Below, in pieces: positions 1 to 11,729 of a stretch of DNA of 64,000 nt; position 1 is the first letter of the stretch; the number at the start of each line of letters is the position of its first letter. The notes beneath the pieces are model-generated. The model saw only the letters and a program-made list of their open reading frames with translations. It did no database searches and had not been told where the DNA came from. Made by a program: the position numbers and the translations under genes. Source of the DNA: Stomoxys calcitrans (lineage: Eukaryota; Arthropoda; Insecta; Diptera; Muscidae); contig NC_081554.1 in assembly GCF_963082655.1 (NCBI RefSeq), positions 62,756,820-62,820,819 of the forward strand, in the 5' to 3' direction.

Positions 1-261
1 GTAAGAAGGAGACATATGACTACATGTGATAGCATGTGTAAAATATCTGAGGAAGATGATGAGACGTTGGAGGATTTCCTATATCAATGTCCTGCTTTGG
101 CGGTTTACAGACCCCGGCACTTAGGTGCGGATCCGACACCAGATTTGAACCAATTTGGGAGCAAGAATAACCTAATTGCGGATATAGTTCCCATACAACA
201 AGTAATCAAATTAGTCGTAGCTTCACCGTTTTTGGCTCGATACCTTCATTGGATACCTTGA
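1..261 (+). pseudogene. LINE-J 3' end fragment (C-terminal zinc-knuckle region), decayed
   Basis: This is the tail of a non-LTR retrotransposon ORF2, cut by the window edge. The frame from 16 to 261 aligns with the C-terminus of the fuller copy at 63566-63844: both contain EDDETLE and end in a short acidic stretch. In the better copy the motif is C-x2-C-x8-H-x3-C. Here the second Cys and the His are replaced (CKISEEDDETLEDFLYQC), so the finger is broken. Reading continues past the usual LINE-J stop, which also indicates decay. No intact coding capacity. Confidence 0.75.
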
Positions 262-335
262 CTGCACAATAAACGCCGAATGGGTACAATAATACCCATA
301 CAAGGAGCTGTCTTAGAAAAATTCTAGCTCGAGTT

Positions 336-2555
336 ATACCCACCACTGTAGAATAGGGGGTATATTCCTTTAGTCATTCCGTTTGCAACACTTCGAAATA
401 TCGATTTCCGACCCAACAAAGTATATATATTTCGGATCATCGTAAAATTCTAAGTCGATTTAAAGATGCCCGTGTGTCTGTCCGTCTTTTCATCTAACCG
501 CCTGTCCGTCCGTCTGTTTTAATCACTCTAGAGCCTTAAAAATTTCAGATATTGAGCTGAAATTTGGCACAGATACGTCTTTTTGACGCACGCTGGTTAA
601 GTTCTTCAACCGGCCAAACCGGACCATATTTGGATATAGCTGCTATATAGACCGATTTTCCGATAAAGGGTCTAATGCCCATAAAAACATTATTTTTCAT
701 CCGATTCTGTGGAAATTTGAAACAGTGAGTAGTTTGAGGCTTCCCGACAACTGACCCAAATATAGTTCCGATCGGGCTATATTTAGATATAGCTACCATA
801 TAGACCGATCTCCTAATAAAGGGTCTGAAGACCATAAAAGCTTTATTTACTACCCGATTTCGCTGAAATTTGGAACAGTGGGTTATTCTAAGCCTCCCGA
901 CGTTTGACTTAGATATTATTCAGATAGGACTGTATTTATATATAGCTGCTATATAGACCGATCTCCCGATAAAGGGTCTAATGCCCATAAAAACATTCTT
1001 TTTCATCCGATTCTGTGGAAACTTAAAACATTGAGTAGTTCGAGGCTTCCCGACAACTGACCCAAATATGGTTCAGATCGGACTATATTTATATATAGCT
1101 GCTATATAGACCGATCTCCCGATAAAGGGTCTGAAGACCATAAAAGCTTTATTTAATACCCGATTTCGCTGAAATTTGCAACAGTGGGTTATTTTAAGCC
1201 TCCCGACATCTGACGTAAATATGGATTAGATTGGTCCTTATTTAGATATAGCTGTCATATGGACCGATATTGCGATGAAGGGTCTGAAGGCCATAAAAGC
1301 TTTATGTATTACCCGATTTCGCTGAAAATTTAAACAGTGGGTTATTTTAAGCCTCCCGGCATCTGACCCAAATATGGTTCAGATCGGGCTATATTTAGAT
1401 ATAGCTGCCATATAGACCGATCTCCAGATAAAGAGTCTGAAGGCCATAAAAGCATTATTTTTAATTCGATTTTGATGAAATTTGGAATAGTGCGCAGTTT
1501 TAAGCCTCCCAACATAATCACCCAAATATGGTACAGATCGGACCATATTTAGATACAGCTGTCATATAGATCGATCCACCGATATGGGGTCTGAAGGCCA
1601 TGAAAGCTTTATTTTTCAACCAATTTCGCTAAAATTTGAAACAGTGAGTTATTCTTAGCCTCCTGATATGCGACCTAAATATGGTTCAGATTGGACTATA
1701 TTTAAATATAGCTGCCATATAGACCGATCCGCCGATAAAGGGTCTGAAGCCCATAAAAGCTTTATTTATTACCCGATTTCGCTGAAATTTAAAACTGTGG
1801 GTTATTTTAAGCCTCCCGACATCTGACCTAAATATGGTTCAGATCGGACCTCATTTAGATACAGCTGTCATATAAAGCGATCTGCCGATAAAGGGTCTTA
1901 AGGCCATAAAAGCTTTATTTATTACCCGATTTCGCTGAAATTTGAAACTGTTGGTTATTTTAAGCCTCCCAACATCTGACCTAAATATGGATTAGATTGG
2001 TCCATATTTAGATATAGCTGTCATATAGATCGATCCGTCGATCCCGACAACTGACCCAAATATGGTTCAGATCGGATTATATTTAGATACAGCTGTCATG
2101 TGGACCGATCTCCCGATAAAGGGTCTGAAGACCATAAAAGCTTTATTTACCACCCGATTTAGATGAAATTTGTAAAGTGGGTTATTTTAAGACTCCCGAC
2201 GTCTGACCTTAATATGGATTAGATTGGTCCATATTTAGATATAGCTGACATATAGACCGATCACTCGATACAGGGTTTGAAGCCCATAAAAGCTTTATTT
2301 ATTACCCGATTTCGCTGAAATTTGAAACAGTGAGTTTTTCTGAATCTCATGATATCTTACCTTAATATAGTACATATCGGCCTGTATTTGAATATGGCTG
2401 ATAAAAGACCAATATTTTGCTCTACAAAATTTAACGAATTTTGTTCAAATCGGACCATGCTATGGGGGCATAAATTATGCATTTTCACCGGATTGTGACG
2501 AAAGGTGGTGGGTATCCAAAGTTCGGTCTGGCCGAACTTAATGCCTTTTTACTTG
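336..2555 (+). mobile_element. Family A tandem-unit element, copy A1 (about 13 units)
   Basis: The element starts at TT|ATACCCACCAC and ends with ...GCCTTTTTACTTG|TT. In between lie degenerate units containing GACCGATCTCCCGATAAAGG and TTCGCTGAAATTTGAAACAG. GGGTCTGAAG-type motifs recur at 821, 974, 1127, 1280 and 1433, exactly 153 bp apart. The right end carries the imperfect palindrome TTCGGTCTGGCCGAA followed by TTAATGCCTTTTTACTTG. GGTGGTGGGTATCC near 2503 is the inverted counterpart of ATACCCACCAC at the left end. No protein gene is supported inside. Non-autonomous transposon-like element of unresolved class. Confidence 0.8.
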
Positions 2556-3150
2556 TTTTATTTTTTTTATTTAAAAAAAAAAAAATTTCCAAAAATTAAA
2601 AAAAAATTTTTCCCAAAAATTAAAAAAAAAATATTTTTCCAAAAATTTAAAAAAAAAAAAATTTCCAAAAATTTAAAAAAAATATTTTCCAAAAATTTAA
2701 AATTTTTTTTTCTAAAAGTTTAAAACAAAAAATTCTAAAAATTAGGAAAAAGTTTTTTATAATTTTTTCAAAAATTTAAAAAAATACATATAGAAGTAAT
2801 ATTTTTTTAAATTTTTCAAAAATTTAAAAAAAAACTTTTTTCTAATTTTTAGAATTTTTTTTTTTTAACTTTTAGAAAAATTTTTTTTTTCTAAAAGTTA
2901 AAAAAAAAATTCTAAAAATTGGGAAAAAGTTTTTTTTTTAAATTTTTCAAAAATTTAAAAAAATACATATAGAAGTAGTACTTTTTTAAATTTTTCAAAA
3001 ATTTTTAACAAACTTTTTCCTAATTTTTAGAATTTTTTTTTTTAAACTTTTAGAAAAAAAAATTTTTAAATCTTTGGAAAAAATCTTTTTTAAATTTTTG
3101 GAAATTTTTTTTTTTTAATTTTTGGAAAATATTTTTTTTATGCAAATTCG
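2556..3150. repeat. A/T low-complexity tract with a 179-bp repeated inverted-repeat core
   Basis: Almost pure runs of A and T of the AAAAATTTCC / AAAAATTTAA type. A core centred on TACATATAGAAGTA is flanked by inverted AAAAATTT / AAATTTTT arms and occurs twice (2785 and 2964), 179 bp apart. The tract directly follows the right end of A1. No coding potential; the 72-codon frame here is Lys/Phe-only low complexity. Confidence 0.8.
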
Positions 3151-4555
3151 AATTTTCATCAACATCGGAAAGTGGAATCGACGGTCAGGCGTTAATGCAC
3201 TAAGTGGGAGGAAAACTAAATTTTTAGTCGATTAATCAACAAGTGCTAGATAAATTTTTAGCAGAATTTATTTTATTTGATTTTCGCTTAATTTATGCAG
3301 GCCTACCCTATTGCCTGCCCCAGTCAATCAATGTTGACCATTTCAACATTCTTGTCTTTTTTTTTTTTTTTCTTTCACTTTCCATATGGTGATTATCCCA
3401 TTTTTATTTTGCCATTGTTGCAGGACATTTGAGGACTGACATTTTATTTGTCCATCTATTCGTTGGTTCGTTCATTCATTTATTCCCACACCTGATTGCC
3501 TTGACAGCAAAAATTATTTTTTTTTCGCAGTAGAATTTTTATAATCATTGTCGCTGGGTATGCCTTTTCCCCCCCGTTTAAATGCTACGAAACGCAAACT
3601 ACTGACAAACTTTTTTTGTTTTTTGTTTTTGTTTCTTCTCTTTTTAGGATCGCTGCTTTTCAGATAAAATGGCAGCAAAGTCCTTGCCAATGATGAGAGT
3701 TTAATTGAAAAATCCTTAATGTGCACCTTGTGCCAGTGAGCATCTACTTGCGTCTATCTTTTTGTTTCTTCGCTATGGTTGGTTTTGTTTGCAAAGAGAT
3801 TTTGGCTGCTAATCGTGGCATGTTCTGGAGGGTATTGTTTCCAAATGGTAATTTTCTTGCGCTTGATGTGATTTTAATCCTCTGTTTTACAGGATTCATT
3901 TGGAGCTACTTAGACATAACAATAGCTATTTATAACAAAGAGTGCCCCTCATACCCTTCAGGAAAAAAAAAAACGTAAGGAAAATATCGATGGCAATCAG
4001 TGGATTTGACTACCAAATTAAGAAGGCACGTAGCCAGTAGTCTATTGTAAGCAATCTAGTCCAAGATAGAAGCTGGCAAAAAGTTATTTTAAGTAGAAAA
4101 AAATACTTGAAAAGAAAAAAAATGTTTGAAAAAGACAAAAAGCTCTCTATGATGTACGGAAAAGTTAAATATCTTTGTTTTTAAGGTATTTCTTTTGAAT
4201 TATTTTAGTAACAGAACTCTACAACTCCATGTTGACCTGATTGTTGTTAAGAGAATTTTCTCATATATTCTTTCTTAGTGTTGCCTAAGTGACAAATAAA
4301 TTAAAAACAAAGTTCCAAGAATGTTTAGAGTGACAGACTCTTTTTTTTTGTATGGCATATTAAAAACAGTCTTGGAATATGCAAATAATTCATGGAAGAG
4401 CAAAATTGCCTTTGACAACCTTGATGATATACTTGTACATCCTACACTACACTTGCAAACATGCATCTCAAAGGGCCAAAGGAACACCCAGCAAACATTG
4501 CATGAGGTGTGAATTTTGAATAAACGATGCTTCAGCCAAAAAGCGAAAATTAGAA
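3151..4555. other. Intronic sequence without recognised repeat or gene
   Basis: This stretch does not match the repeat families seen elsewhere in the window. It has short T-rich tracts (about 3357-3375 and 3516-3530). An 85-codon frame at 3721-3978 is hydrophobic with two possible membrane segments, but has no family resemblance or splice context. Treated as intron of the Bruno-type gene. Confidence 0.6.
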
Positions 4556-6103
4556 ATGTAAGGACTCAAGAAGTCAAAACGGGAGATCGGTTTATATGGT
4601 CTATTTAAACCCCATATTGCCACTGGATCCCACATTTGGATATCAGATTCGATCAGATCAGATTTTATTTGAGCCCCATATTGCGATGGTCAGTAAATAA
4701 TTGTTGTTTGTGGGGTGTTTTGGAGAAGGGGTAGACCCCCAATGAGCCCCACATTGACGTGGTTGGTAAATAGGCCAGATTTAGGGGTGTTTTGGGGAGT
4801 GGGGTGGTCCCCCAAATATTTAGCCCTAAAAATGTATATCAGCATAGTGCTCTACTCTCAAATATCATTTATTTGAACCCCACATTGCCATTGGCCTCAA
4901 AATTGGATATCAATTACGTTTTCTAATCTCAAATACATTTCATTTCAACCCCTTATTGCAAAAGTCAGCAAATATGTCCGGTTTAGGGTATGGACCCTAA
5001 AATCTATGAATATCGAGATCCACTTCCTTTAAGACCCAAAATTGTCATGGTGAGCAAATACGTCCTATTTGGGCGTTGTCATGGAGGTTCGTCCCGAATG
5101 TTAATATCAGATTCGTGGTCTATTTCCAAATGCCTTTCATTTGAGCCCCATATTTCTATAGTCTGCAAACATGATCGTTTTCGGGTGTGTTTTGGGGGAT
5201 GGGGCGGCCGTTCAGTGACTTGGCTTTGAAAATATAAATCGGATTCGTGTTGTACTCTAATATACTTCTTATTACAGCCCTATATAGGAATGGTCAGAAA
5301 ATACGTCTAATATTGATATCAGATTCGTGGTTTACACCCAAAGACCTTTCATTTGAGCCCCATATTGCTATTGTAGTAAATTTGACCTCTTTGGGGGTTG
5401 ATTTTGGAAGAGGCGTCCCTCCATACACTTGCTCCAACATTTGGATATCAGATTCGTATTCTACACTTAAATACCTTTTATTTGAGGCCCATATTGCCAT
5501 GATCAGTAAATAAGTCCTGCTTGGGGGGTGTTTTGCGGATGGGGTGCACCCCCAGAAACGTGGTCCTACATTTGGATATCAAATTAGTATTCTACTCGCA
5601 AATACCTCTCATTTAAGTCCCATATTGCCAAGGTCGGTAAATATGTCAGATTTAAGGGTGTTTTGGGGGTTGGGGTGGTCCCCCAAACTATTAGTCAGAC
5701 AATTGGATAGCAAATACGTTTTCTACTATTAAATACCTTTCATTTGAGTCCCATATTGTTATGATTGGTCTATATATATATTTGGTAGAAGAGGGGCGGC
5801 CCCCCTAGGTACCCTATCCGAAATTTGGATACCAAATTTTAATGTTTAGGTTACTTTAAGAGAGCACACAAAATTTCGCTTAAATCGCACCACCCATCAC
5901 CGAGTCCTGGCGTTTCTGAAATTAGGGTAAGGGGGAGGGTTCGCCCACCCTTCAGATATCAAAAAATTTAGTACCCTATTTTCACCACGGGATCACTATG
6001 CACCATCTATGAAAATTTCAAGAAAATCGGTTCAGCCGTTTTTGAGTCTATAAGGAATATGCAAACATACAAACAAACACAAATTGATTTTTATATATAA
6101 GAT
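4556..6103 (+). mobile_element. Family C tandem-unit element, copy C1 (5' truncated, after a short B scrap)
   Basis: The first 40 bases (GGACTCAAGAAGTCAA, then GATCGGTTTATATGG) are a family B scrap. From about 4597 units of family C follow: TACCTTTCATTTGAGCCCCA, GGGGTGTTTTGGGG and GGATATCAGATTCGTATTCT. TTGAGCCCC-type motifs at 5353, 5482, 5613 and 5744 give a 129-131 bp period. The right end has TCGGTTCAGCCGTTTTTGAG, then GTCTATAAGG, CAAACAAACACAAATTGA and a TATATATAAGAT tail. Short ORFs are by-products of the repeat. Confidence 0.75.
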
Positions 6104-6224
6104 GAGGTCGCAGATCAGTATTTCGAGGTGTTACAAACGGAATGACTAGGTTGGTAAACCCCCTTTCTATGGTGGTGGGCATAAAAAGGCCCCAAATTTG
6201 GGATGCTTTTCCATTATAAAAAAT
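6104..6224. repeat. Detached A/B terminus fragment
   Basis: The sequence GTATTTCGAGGTGTTACAAA, then CGGAATGAC and TATGGTGGTGGGCATAAAAA is the ATACCC-side end of a family A/B element without its array. It directly precedes copy B1. Confidence 0.6.
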
Positions 6225-6920
6225 CAAAAGCGTGCTAAGTTCGACCGGGCCGAATCTTCTTGGCCCTCCACCTTGGATCGCATTTGTCGAGTTCATAGGG
6301 GAGCTGTACCGGGCTACAAACCGATTCAGACCATATTTGACACGTCTGTTGAAGGTCATGGGAAAAGCCGTTGTACAAAATATCTGCCAAATCTATTATC
6401 CGATTGCGCCCTCAAGAAGTCAAGATCCCAGATCGGTTTATATGGCAGCTATATGAGGTTATGCACCCAAGAAGTTAAGATCCCAGATCGGTTTATATGG
6501 CAGCTATATGAGGTTATGCACCGATTTGAAGCATATTTGGCACAGTTGTTGGAAGTCATAACAAAACCCGGTCATCCAAAATTTCAATCAAATCAGATAG
6601 GAATTGCGCCCTCTAGTGGCTCAAGAAGTCAAGATTCAAGATCGGTTTATATGGCAGCTATATCAGGTTATGGAACGATTTGAACCATGCTTAGCACTTT
6701 TGTTGAAAGTCGTAACGAAACATGTCATGCAAAAATTTGTCAAGTCAAGATCCCAAATCGGATTATATGGCAGCTATATCAAAACATGGACCGATATGGC
6801 TCATTTACAGTCCAAACCGATCTAATAGGAAGAATTTGCGCAGAATTTCAAGCTTCTAGCTTAACTCCTTCTAAAGTTAGCGTTTTAGGATACTGCTATT
6901 TTATAGTGGAGGCTACGCCG
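6225..6920 (+). mobile_element. Family B tandem-unit element, copy B1
   Basis: Starts with AAAGCGTGCTAAGTTCGACC, the palindrome end, and CCCTCCACC. Units read ATCGGTTTATATGGCAGC, TTGTTGGAAGTCATAAC and TTGCGCCCTCTAG. A 55-bp segment (CAAGAAGTCAAGATCCCAGA onward) is duplicated at 6413 and 6468, inside one unit. The right part contains CTCCTTCTAAAGTTAGCG and a decayed end near 6905-6920. The frames across it are repeat-derived. Confidence 0.75.
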
Positions 6921-7082
6921 AGTAGGGCATCAAAAACAGGTAAGTAGGTGACCTCAATTTCCAAATGCCAGATTTCCCAGATACATCTACCAAATATCTG
7001 TGGACCGTCCCACCCCCAATAAAACTCTCCAAGAGAAAACTTTACTGATTGGGGCAATAAGGGTATTAAATTATATTATTGA

Positions 7083-8195
7083 CAAGTAAAAACCTGCTTA
7101 GTTCGACAGTGCCAAATCTTGAGAACCCACCACCATGAATTCTACTAAAAGTTTGACGTAGAAGTCTAATCGGGAGATCGGTTTATATGGGAAATAAATC
7201 AGGTTATACACCGATTTGGATCCTACTTATGCCGGTTGTTGGATCCTTTTTACCCCAAATTTCAGTTAAATCGGATAACAATAACACGGATATTGGAAGT
7301 CATGTAAAAACACTATGTGCAAAATATCAGCCTAACCGGATAAAAATTGGGGATTCTAGGGGCTAACGATCTCAAAATGTTAGATCGGTTTATATTGGAG
7401 TTATGTCAGGTTATAGACCGATTAGGACTGTGGTTAGCACACAACGTGCAAAATGTCAGCTAATCTCAAATTGTCAGATCGGTTTGTATGGGAGTTATGT
7501 CAGATTATAGACCGACTAGGACTGTCTTTGGCACAGTGGTTAAAAGTTGCAACAGAACGCACCACTGAAATATTTAAGCCAAATCGGACAAAAATTGCGG
7601 TTTCCAGGCGCTCCATTCGATCGGGATATCGGTTTATATGAGAGCTACATCAGGTTATAGACCGATTTCAACCAATACATTGCACAGTTGTTGGAAGTCT
7701 TAACAGAACACTGAGTTCAAAATTTCACCCCTATCGGATAACAATTTCAGCAACAGAGACTCAAGATATCAAGTCGAGACCGTGGTGGGTAAGGTCTATA
7801 TAGACGGATATAGACCTTACCCACCACGGTATTGGAAGTAAAAAAAAAAAACTTAAACGTAAAAATTTTCAACCAAATCTGACAACAATTGCGGTTTTCA
7901 GGGGCTCAAGGTCTCATACCGGAAGATCGGTTAATACGGAAGTTATATCATGTTAAAGGCTGATTTAGACCATATTTACCATGGATGTTGGAAGTCTTGA
8001 AAAGCAATAGATGCAAAATTTCAGCTAAACCGGATAATAAATGTGCTTCGAGAGGACCATGAAGTCAAGTCTAAGGACCAATTAATGTTGGAACTAAATC
8101 CAACTCTGAACCGGTTTGGCCCTTATCCAATTCCCAATTGCGTACAAATTAATAAGAAAAATCTTTGCAAAATTTCAAGTGGATATCTTTATTCG
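7083..8195 (+). mobile_element. Divergent family B-type element, copy B2
   Basis: Begins CAAGTAAAAACCTGCTTAGT with a degraded palindrome (TTCGACAGTGCCAAATCTTG) and CCCACCACCATG, a mixture of A- and B-type end motifs. Units contain AGATCGGTTTATATGGGA, TTATAGACCGATTTGGA and CTGTTGGAAGTC. They are more diverged than in B1. The left 6921-7082 stretch is unassigned. A perfect hairpin lies inside at 7779-7830. Confidence 0.6.
7779..7830. repeat. Perfect 23-bp inverted repeat with 6-nt loop
   Basis: Left arm 7779-7801 runs from ACCGTGGTGGGTAAGG to TATAT. Right arm 7808-7830 runs from ATATAGACC to CACCACGGT and is its exact reverse complement. The loop is AGACGG. The arms include GGTGGTGGGT-like sequence similar to A/B ends, but placed inside the array. 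Confidence 0.9.
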
Positions 8196-8740
8196 AGACT
8201 TTGTGAATAAAGAAAAATGAGAGTTAACTAAGAAAATACCGCAATTTGCGTAGTTTGCACTTTCTAAATATTCATTATTTTCTTTCCCTTTAAGGAAACT
8301 ATGGCGTATTGCACGTATATAAGGTTCGGGAATCGTAGCTTCCAATATGTGTTTCTTTCTTTCTGCATTTTTTTTTGTTTTTTGATGTAAATTTGAGTTT
8401 TTTAATTTCTTAAACGTCCAATTGTGAGAGCAAAAAAATTTCTGTTATTGCCATCCTCTTTGTTGACAAAATTTTGAGAGAAATTAAATTCCTTTGTTAT
8501 TTTTCTATGTTCTATGTAGACGTTTGGCTAAAGCATTCTCTTTGCAACATTTCTCTTTACAAAAACAATTACAAAGCAAAGCAACATATCTCTCAACAAA
8601 ACACTTTGAAAAGTTTATAAACATAGTTAAGCGCAACATATGTGCCCAAAACATATGTTGACAACCAACACCAACACTTTGCCCAACTCTGCTAAAGTAC
8701 TTTCAATGGGATGAACAAATAATAGAGAATGTATGTATGT
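8196..8740. other. Intronic sequence, nothing recognised
   Basis: A/T-rich, with a T-rich tract near 8367-8380 and no similarity to the other repeats in this window. No supported gene. Confidence 0.55.
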
Positions 8741-9080
8741 ACATCAATGAAAATGTTTTATTTTAAAGTTTTTTGCCTGTTAGGGCGAAGATCATTAAAA
8801 TTCAGAATTTTTGATTGTTTCTCTTTCGAGACGAGCTCAATGATCGAAGATTTTCTTGGCAAATGGAAAAGGAAAGCCAGAGACAGCAATACACACCAAA
8901 CGAATTTCGGAATTTATTGAATAAAAGTCGAAATGGCTACTTTTTGCAAAATTCGACTTCGATAAAGTCGAAACGTCGTCTTTTTGCAACAATAAGACGA
9001 AAAGTCGAAGTTTTGCAACAATAAGTCGAAAAATCGACATTTGCTAGTTTGAAAAGGTCGAAGAGTCTTAAAGTCAACTT
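8741..9080 (+). repeat. Repeat G (plus copy) and imperfect AAGTCGAAA tandem repeat
   Basis: 8745-8885 matches the reverse complement of 15341-15478: shared blocks are GTTTTTTGCCTGTTAGGGCG, GTTTCTCTTTCGA and AAATGGAAAAGGAAAGCCAG. It is therefore a dispersed repeat. It is followed at 8925-9080 by 3-5 imperfect copies of an approximately 33-bp motif with AAAGTCGAAA and TTTTTGCAACAAT. Short ORFs here are not conserved between the two copies. Confidence 0.65.
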
Positions 9081-9414
9081 TTCGTGGCAACTTGGGATAC
9101 CTAGTTCAACTATAGTTTTATTATATAATATGGTGACTTTTTTTCTCCTTATGTTATTTAAGTAGATAGAGATTCATGTTGTAAGCTAACAGCAAAGATG
9201 CGAAATAATAATTGATTACCCATTGGTCCCAATGAAAACTGCAACTATGAACAACGATTAGAAATCTGGTGTTTCGTTCTTAAGAGTCGCTTAAGAAATT
9301 CTTGGAACATAAGAACTGTAGAAAAACACACGTAAATTAACGAAAAAAAAAAAAAACATTTAAGAAAAAAGTTAAAATGTGGTTTGTAAAAATAATTGAA
9401 AGTTTAAAAGAAAA
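9081..9414. other. Intronic sequence with a flanking direct repeat
   Basis: Mostly unrecognised. Bases 9364-9412 (AAAAAAGTTAAAATGT, then AAAATAATTGAAAGTTT) recur after the A2 element at about 10461-10512, so the A2 element is flanked by a direct repeat of about 50 bp. Confidence 0.6.
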
Positions 9415-10450
9415 CAAATAATGGCGTTTAGTTCGGCCTGGCCGAACTTTGGATACCCACCACCTCGGGTATATAATCGCATTTCGTCATAGTACGGTGA
9501 AAAATGCATAACTTATTAGCAGAACTTTTGTAGCAGACATTGAGTGGTCTAATAAGTACAAGTCATTGTTCAATCTTGTAGAACCAAATATTGGACTTTT
9601 TGGTATACATACGACACGCATGTCGAAAAACCTAACATAAGTCACAGTGTTAGGGAAATCGGATTATAAATGCAGCTTTTATGGGGCCAAGACCTCAAAT
9701 CGACAGATAGGTCTATATAGCAGCTATATCAAATCGAAACCAATCTAAGCCAAATTAAAAAAAAGAAATCGAATGACCTAACACAACTCGCTGTCCCAAA
9801 TTTCGGCAACATCGGAAAATAAATGCTCCTTTTATGGGCCCAAGATCCTAAATTGAGAAATCACTCTCCATGGCAGCTGTATCCAAATCTGGACCGATGT
9901 TGACCAAATTGAAAAAGGTTGTCGAAAGCCCTAACACAACTCACTCTCCCAAATTTGGGCAACATCCGTTTATAAATGCGCCTTTTATGGGCCCAAGACC
10001 CTGAATCGAGAGATCGGTCTATATGGCAACTATATCCAAACCTGGACCATTCTGGGCCAAATTGAAAAAGGATCTCGAAGGTCCTAACACAACTCACTGT
10101 CCCAAATTTCAGCAAAATCGGATAATAAATGTGGTTTTTATGGGCCTAAGACCCTAAATCGGCGGATCGGTCTATATGGGGGCTATATCAAGATATAAGC
10201 CGACATAGCCCATCTTCGAACTTAACGAGCCTATAGACAAAAAAAGGTTTTGTGCAAAGTTTCAGCTCCATATCTCCATTTTTAAAGACTGCGTGATTTC
10301 AACAGACAGACGGGCGGACATGGCTAGATCATCTTAGATGTTTACGCTGATCAAGAATATATATACTTTATAGGGTTGGAAATGGATATTTCGATGTGTT
10401 GCAAATGGAATGACAAAATGAATATACCCCCATTTTTCGGTGGTGGGTAT
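9415..10450 (-). mobile_element. Family A tandem-unit element, copy A2 (short)
   Basis: In plus orientation the palindrome end comes first (AGTTCGGCCTGGCCGAACTT, 9430-9449), then GGATACCCACCACCTCGGG. Units have CGGTCTATATGGCA and CTCACTGTCCCAAATTT. The far end has GACAGACGGGCGGACATGG, GTTGCAAATGGAATGAC and GGTGGTGGGTAT. About five units, so shorter than A1, A4 and A5: unit number varies between copies. Confidence 0.8.
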
Positions 10451-10512
10451 AAAAAGCTATGAAAAAAGTTAAAATGTATTTCGTTAAAATAATTGAAAGT
10501 TTACAAGCTACA

Positions 10513-11433
10513 AAGAAGTAAGAGCGTCATAAGTTCGGCCGCGCCGAATCTTATATACCCTCCACCATGGTCACATCTGTCGAGTTCTTTGCGCAGTATA
10601 TGTTTTTAGGCAAACAAAGTATAATGAATAAGGACGTAGGAGCAGCTATATCAAGTTATAGTCCGATTCGGGGCTCAAGAAGTGAAATCGGAAGATCGGT
10701 TTATATAGGAGCTGTATCAAGCTATAGATCGATTCTGACCATATTGCACACGTATGTTGAAGGCCATGGTCGGAGCCGTTGTACAAAATTTGTGCCAAAT
10801 CGGATGAGAAGTGCGCTCTCCAGAGGCTCAAGAAGTCATGACCCAAGATGGGTTTATATGGCAGCTATATCAGGTTATGGTCCGATTAGGACCATACTTC
10901 GCACAGTTGTTAGAAATGATGTCAAAACACTAAGTGCAAAATTTCAGCCAAATCGGGTGAGAATTGCGCCCTTTAGAGGCAAGACCCAAGATCGGTTTAT
11001 ATGGCAGCTATATCAAGTTATAGACCGATGTCAATCATACTTAACACAGTTGTTGGAAGTGATATCAAGACACTATGTGCGAAATTTCAGTCAAATCGGA
11101 CGAGAATTGCGCCCTCTTGAGAGACTCAAGGAGTCAAGACCCAAGATCGGTTTGTATGGCAGCTATATCAAAACATAGACCGATTTGGCCCATTTACAAT
11201 CCCAACCGACCTACACTAATAAGAAGTATTGGTGCAAAATTTCAAGAGGCTAACTCTACTCCTTCAGAAGTTAGCGTGTTTTCGACAGACAGACGGATGG
11301 ACATGGCTAGTTCAACTTAAAATGTCACGACGATCAAGAATATATATACTTTATGGGGTCTTAGACGCATATTTCGAAGTGTTACAAACAGAATGACGAA
11401 ATTAGTATACCCCCATCCTATGGTGGAGGGTAT
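10513..11433 (+). mobile_element. Family B tandem-unit element, copy B3, both ends present
   Basis: Palindrome end AAGTTCGGCCGCGCCGAATC at 10531-10550, then TATACCCTCCACCATGG. Units carry GATCGGTTTATATGGCAGC and TTGCGCCCTCTAGAGG or TTTAGAGG variants. The terminal block has TTCGACAGACAGACGGATGG, TTATGGGGTC and CCTATGGTGGAGGGTAT|AA. A 203-codon frame runs through several units because the unit is a multiple of three; I do not call it a gene. Confidence 0.85.
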
Positions 11434-11729
11434 AAAAATGTCCACAATCGATTGAAAACTAGCTAAATAACATTCACTCTTCATACACAGTTCTTTTGAA
11501 GTTCTCTCTTCACTTAATTTTCTTTGATTATTCATAATCTTTGCACCTGGTGCCTCTTTAAAGAGTCGCTTGGCATATCGTGTATTCATTCATTGGCTGT
11601 GGCTAACGGCACACACTAACGGAAAAACAATATTTTTGCAAAACTATTGAGCACAATGAAAAAATGGTACGGCACTTAAGACAAGAATTTATGCTAAAGA
11701 TTTTAATAAATATTGCGTTGGCTACAAAC
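11434..11729. other. Spacer between B3 and the 456-bp duplication
   Basis: No repeat or gene recognised. A 90-codon minus-strand frame overlaps the B3 end and has no support. Confidence 0.5.

Noticed and set aside
336..2555. A/B elements as Helitrons
   Set aside because: A 3'-type hairpin is present, but the end is ACTTG and not CTRR, no 5' TC start is seen, and both ends carry inverted motifs. Kept unclassified.
3721..3978. 85-codon ORF with possible membrane segments
   Set aside because: T-rich intron DNA translates easily into hydrophobic residues; nothing else supports it.
10567..11178. 203-codon ORF as a protein gene
   Set aside because: It runs through family B units. Equivalent frames occur in every A/B copy, on both strands, with no start or splice context.
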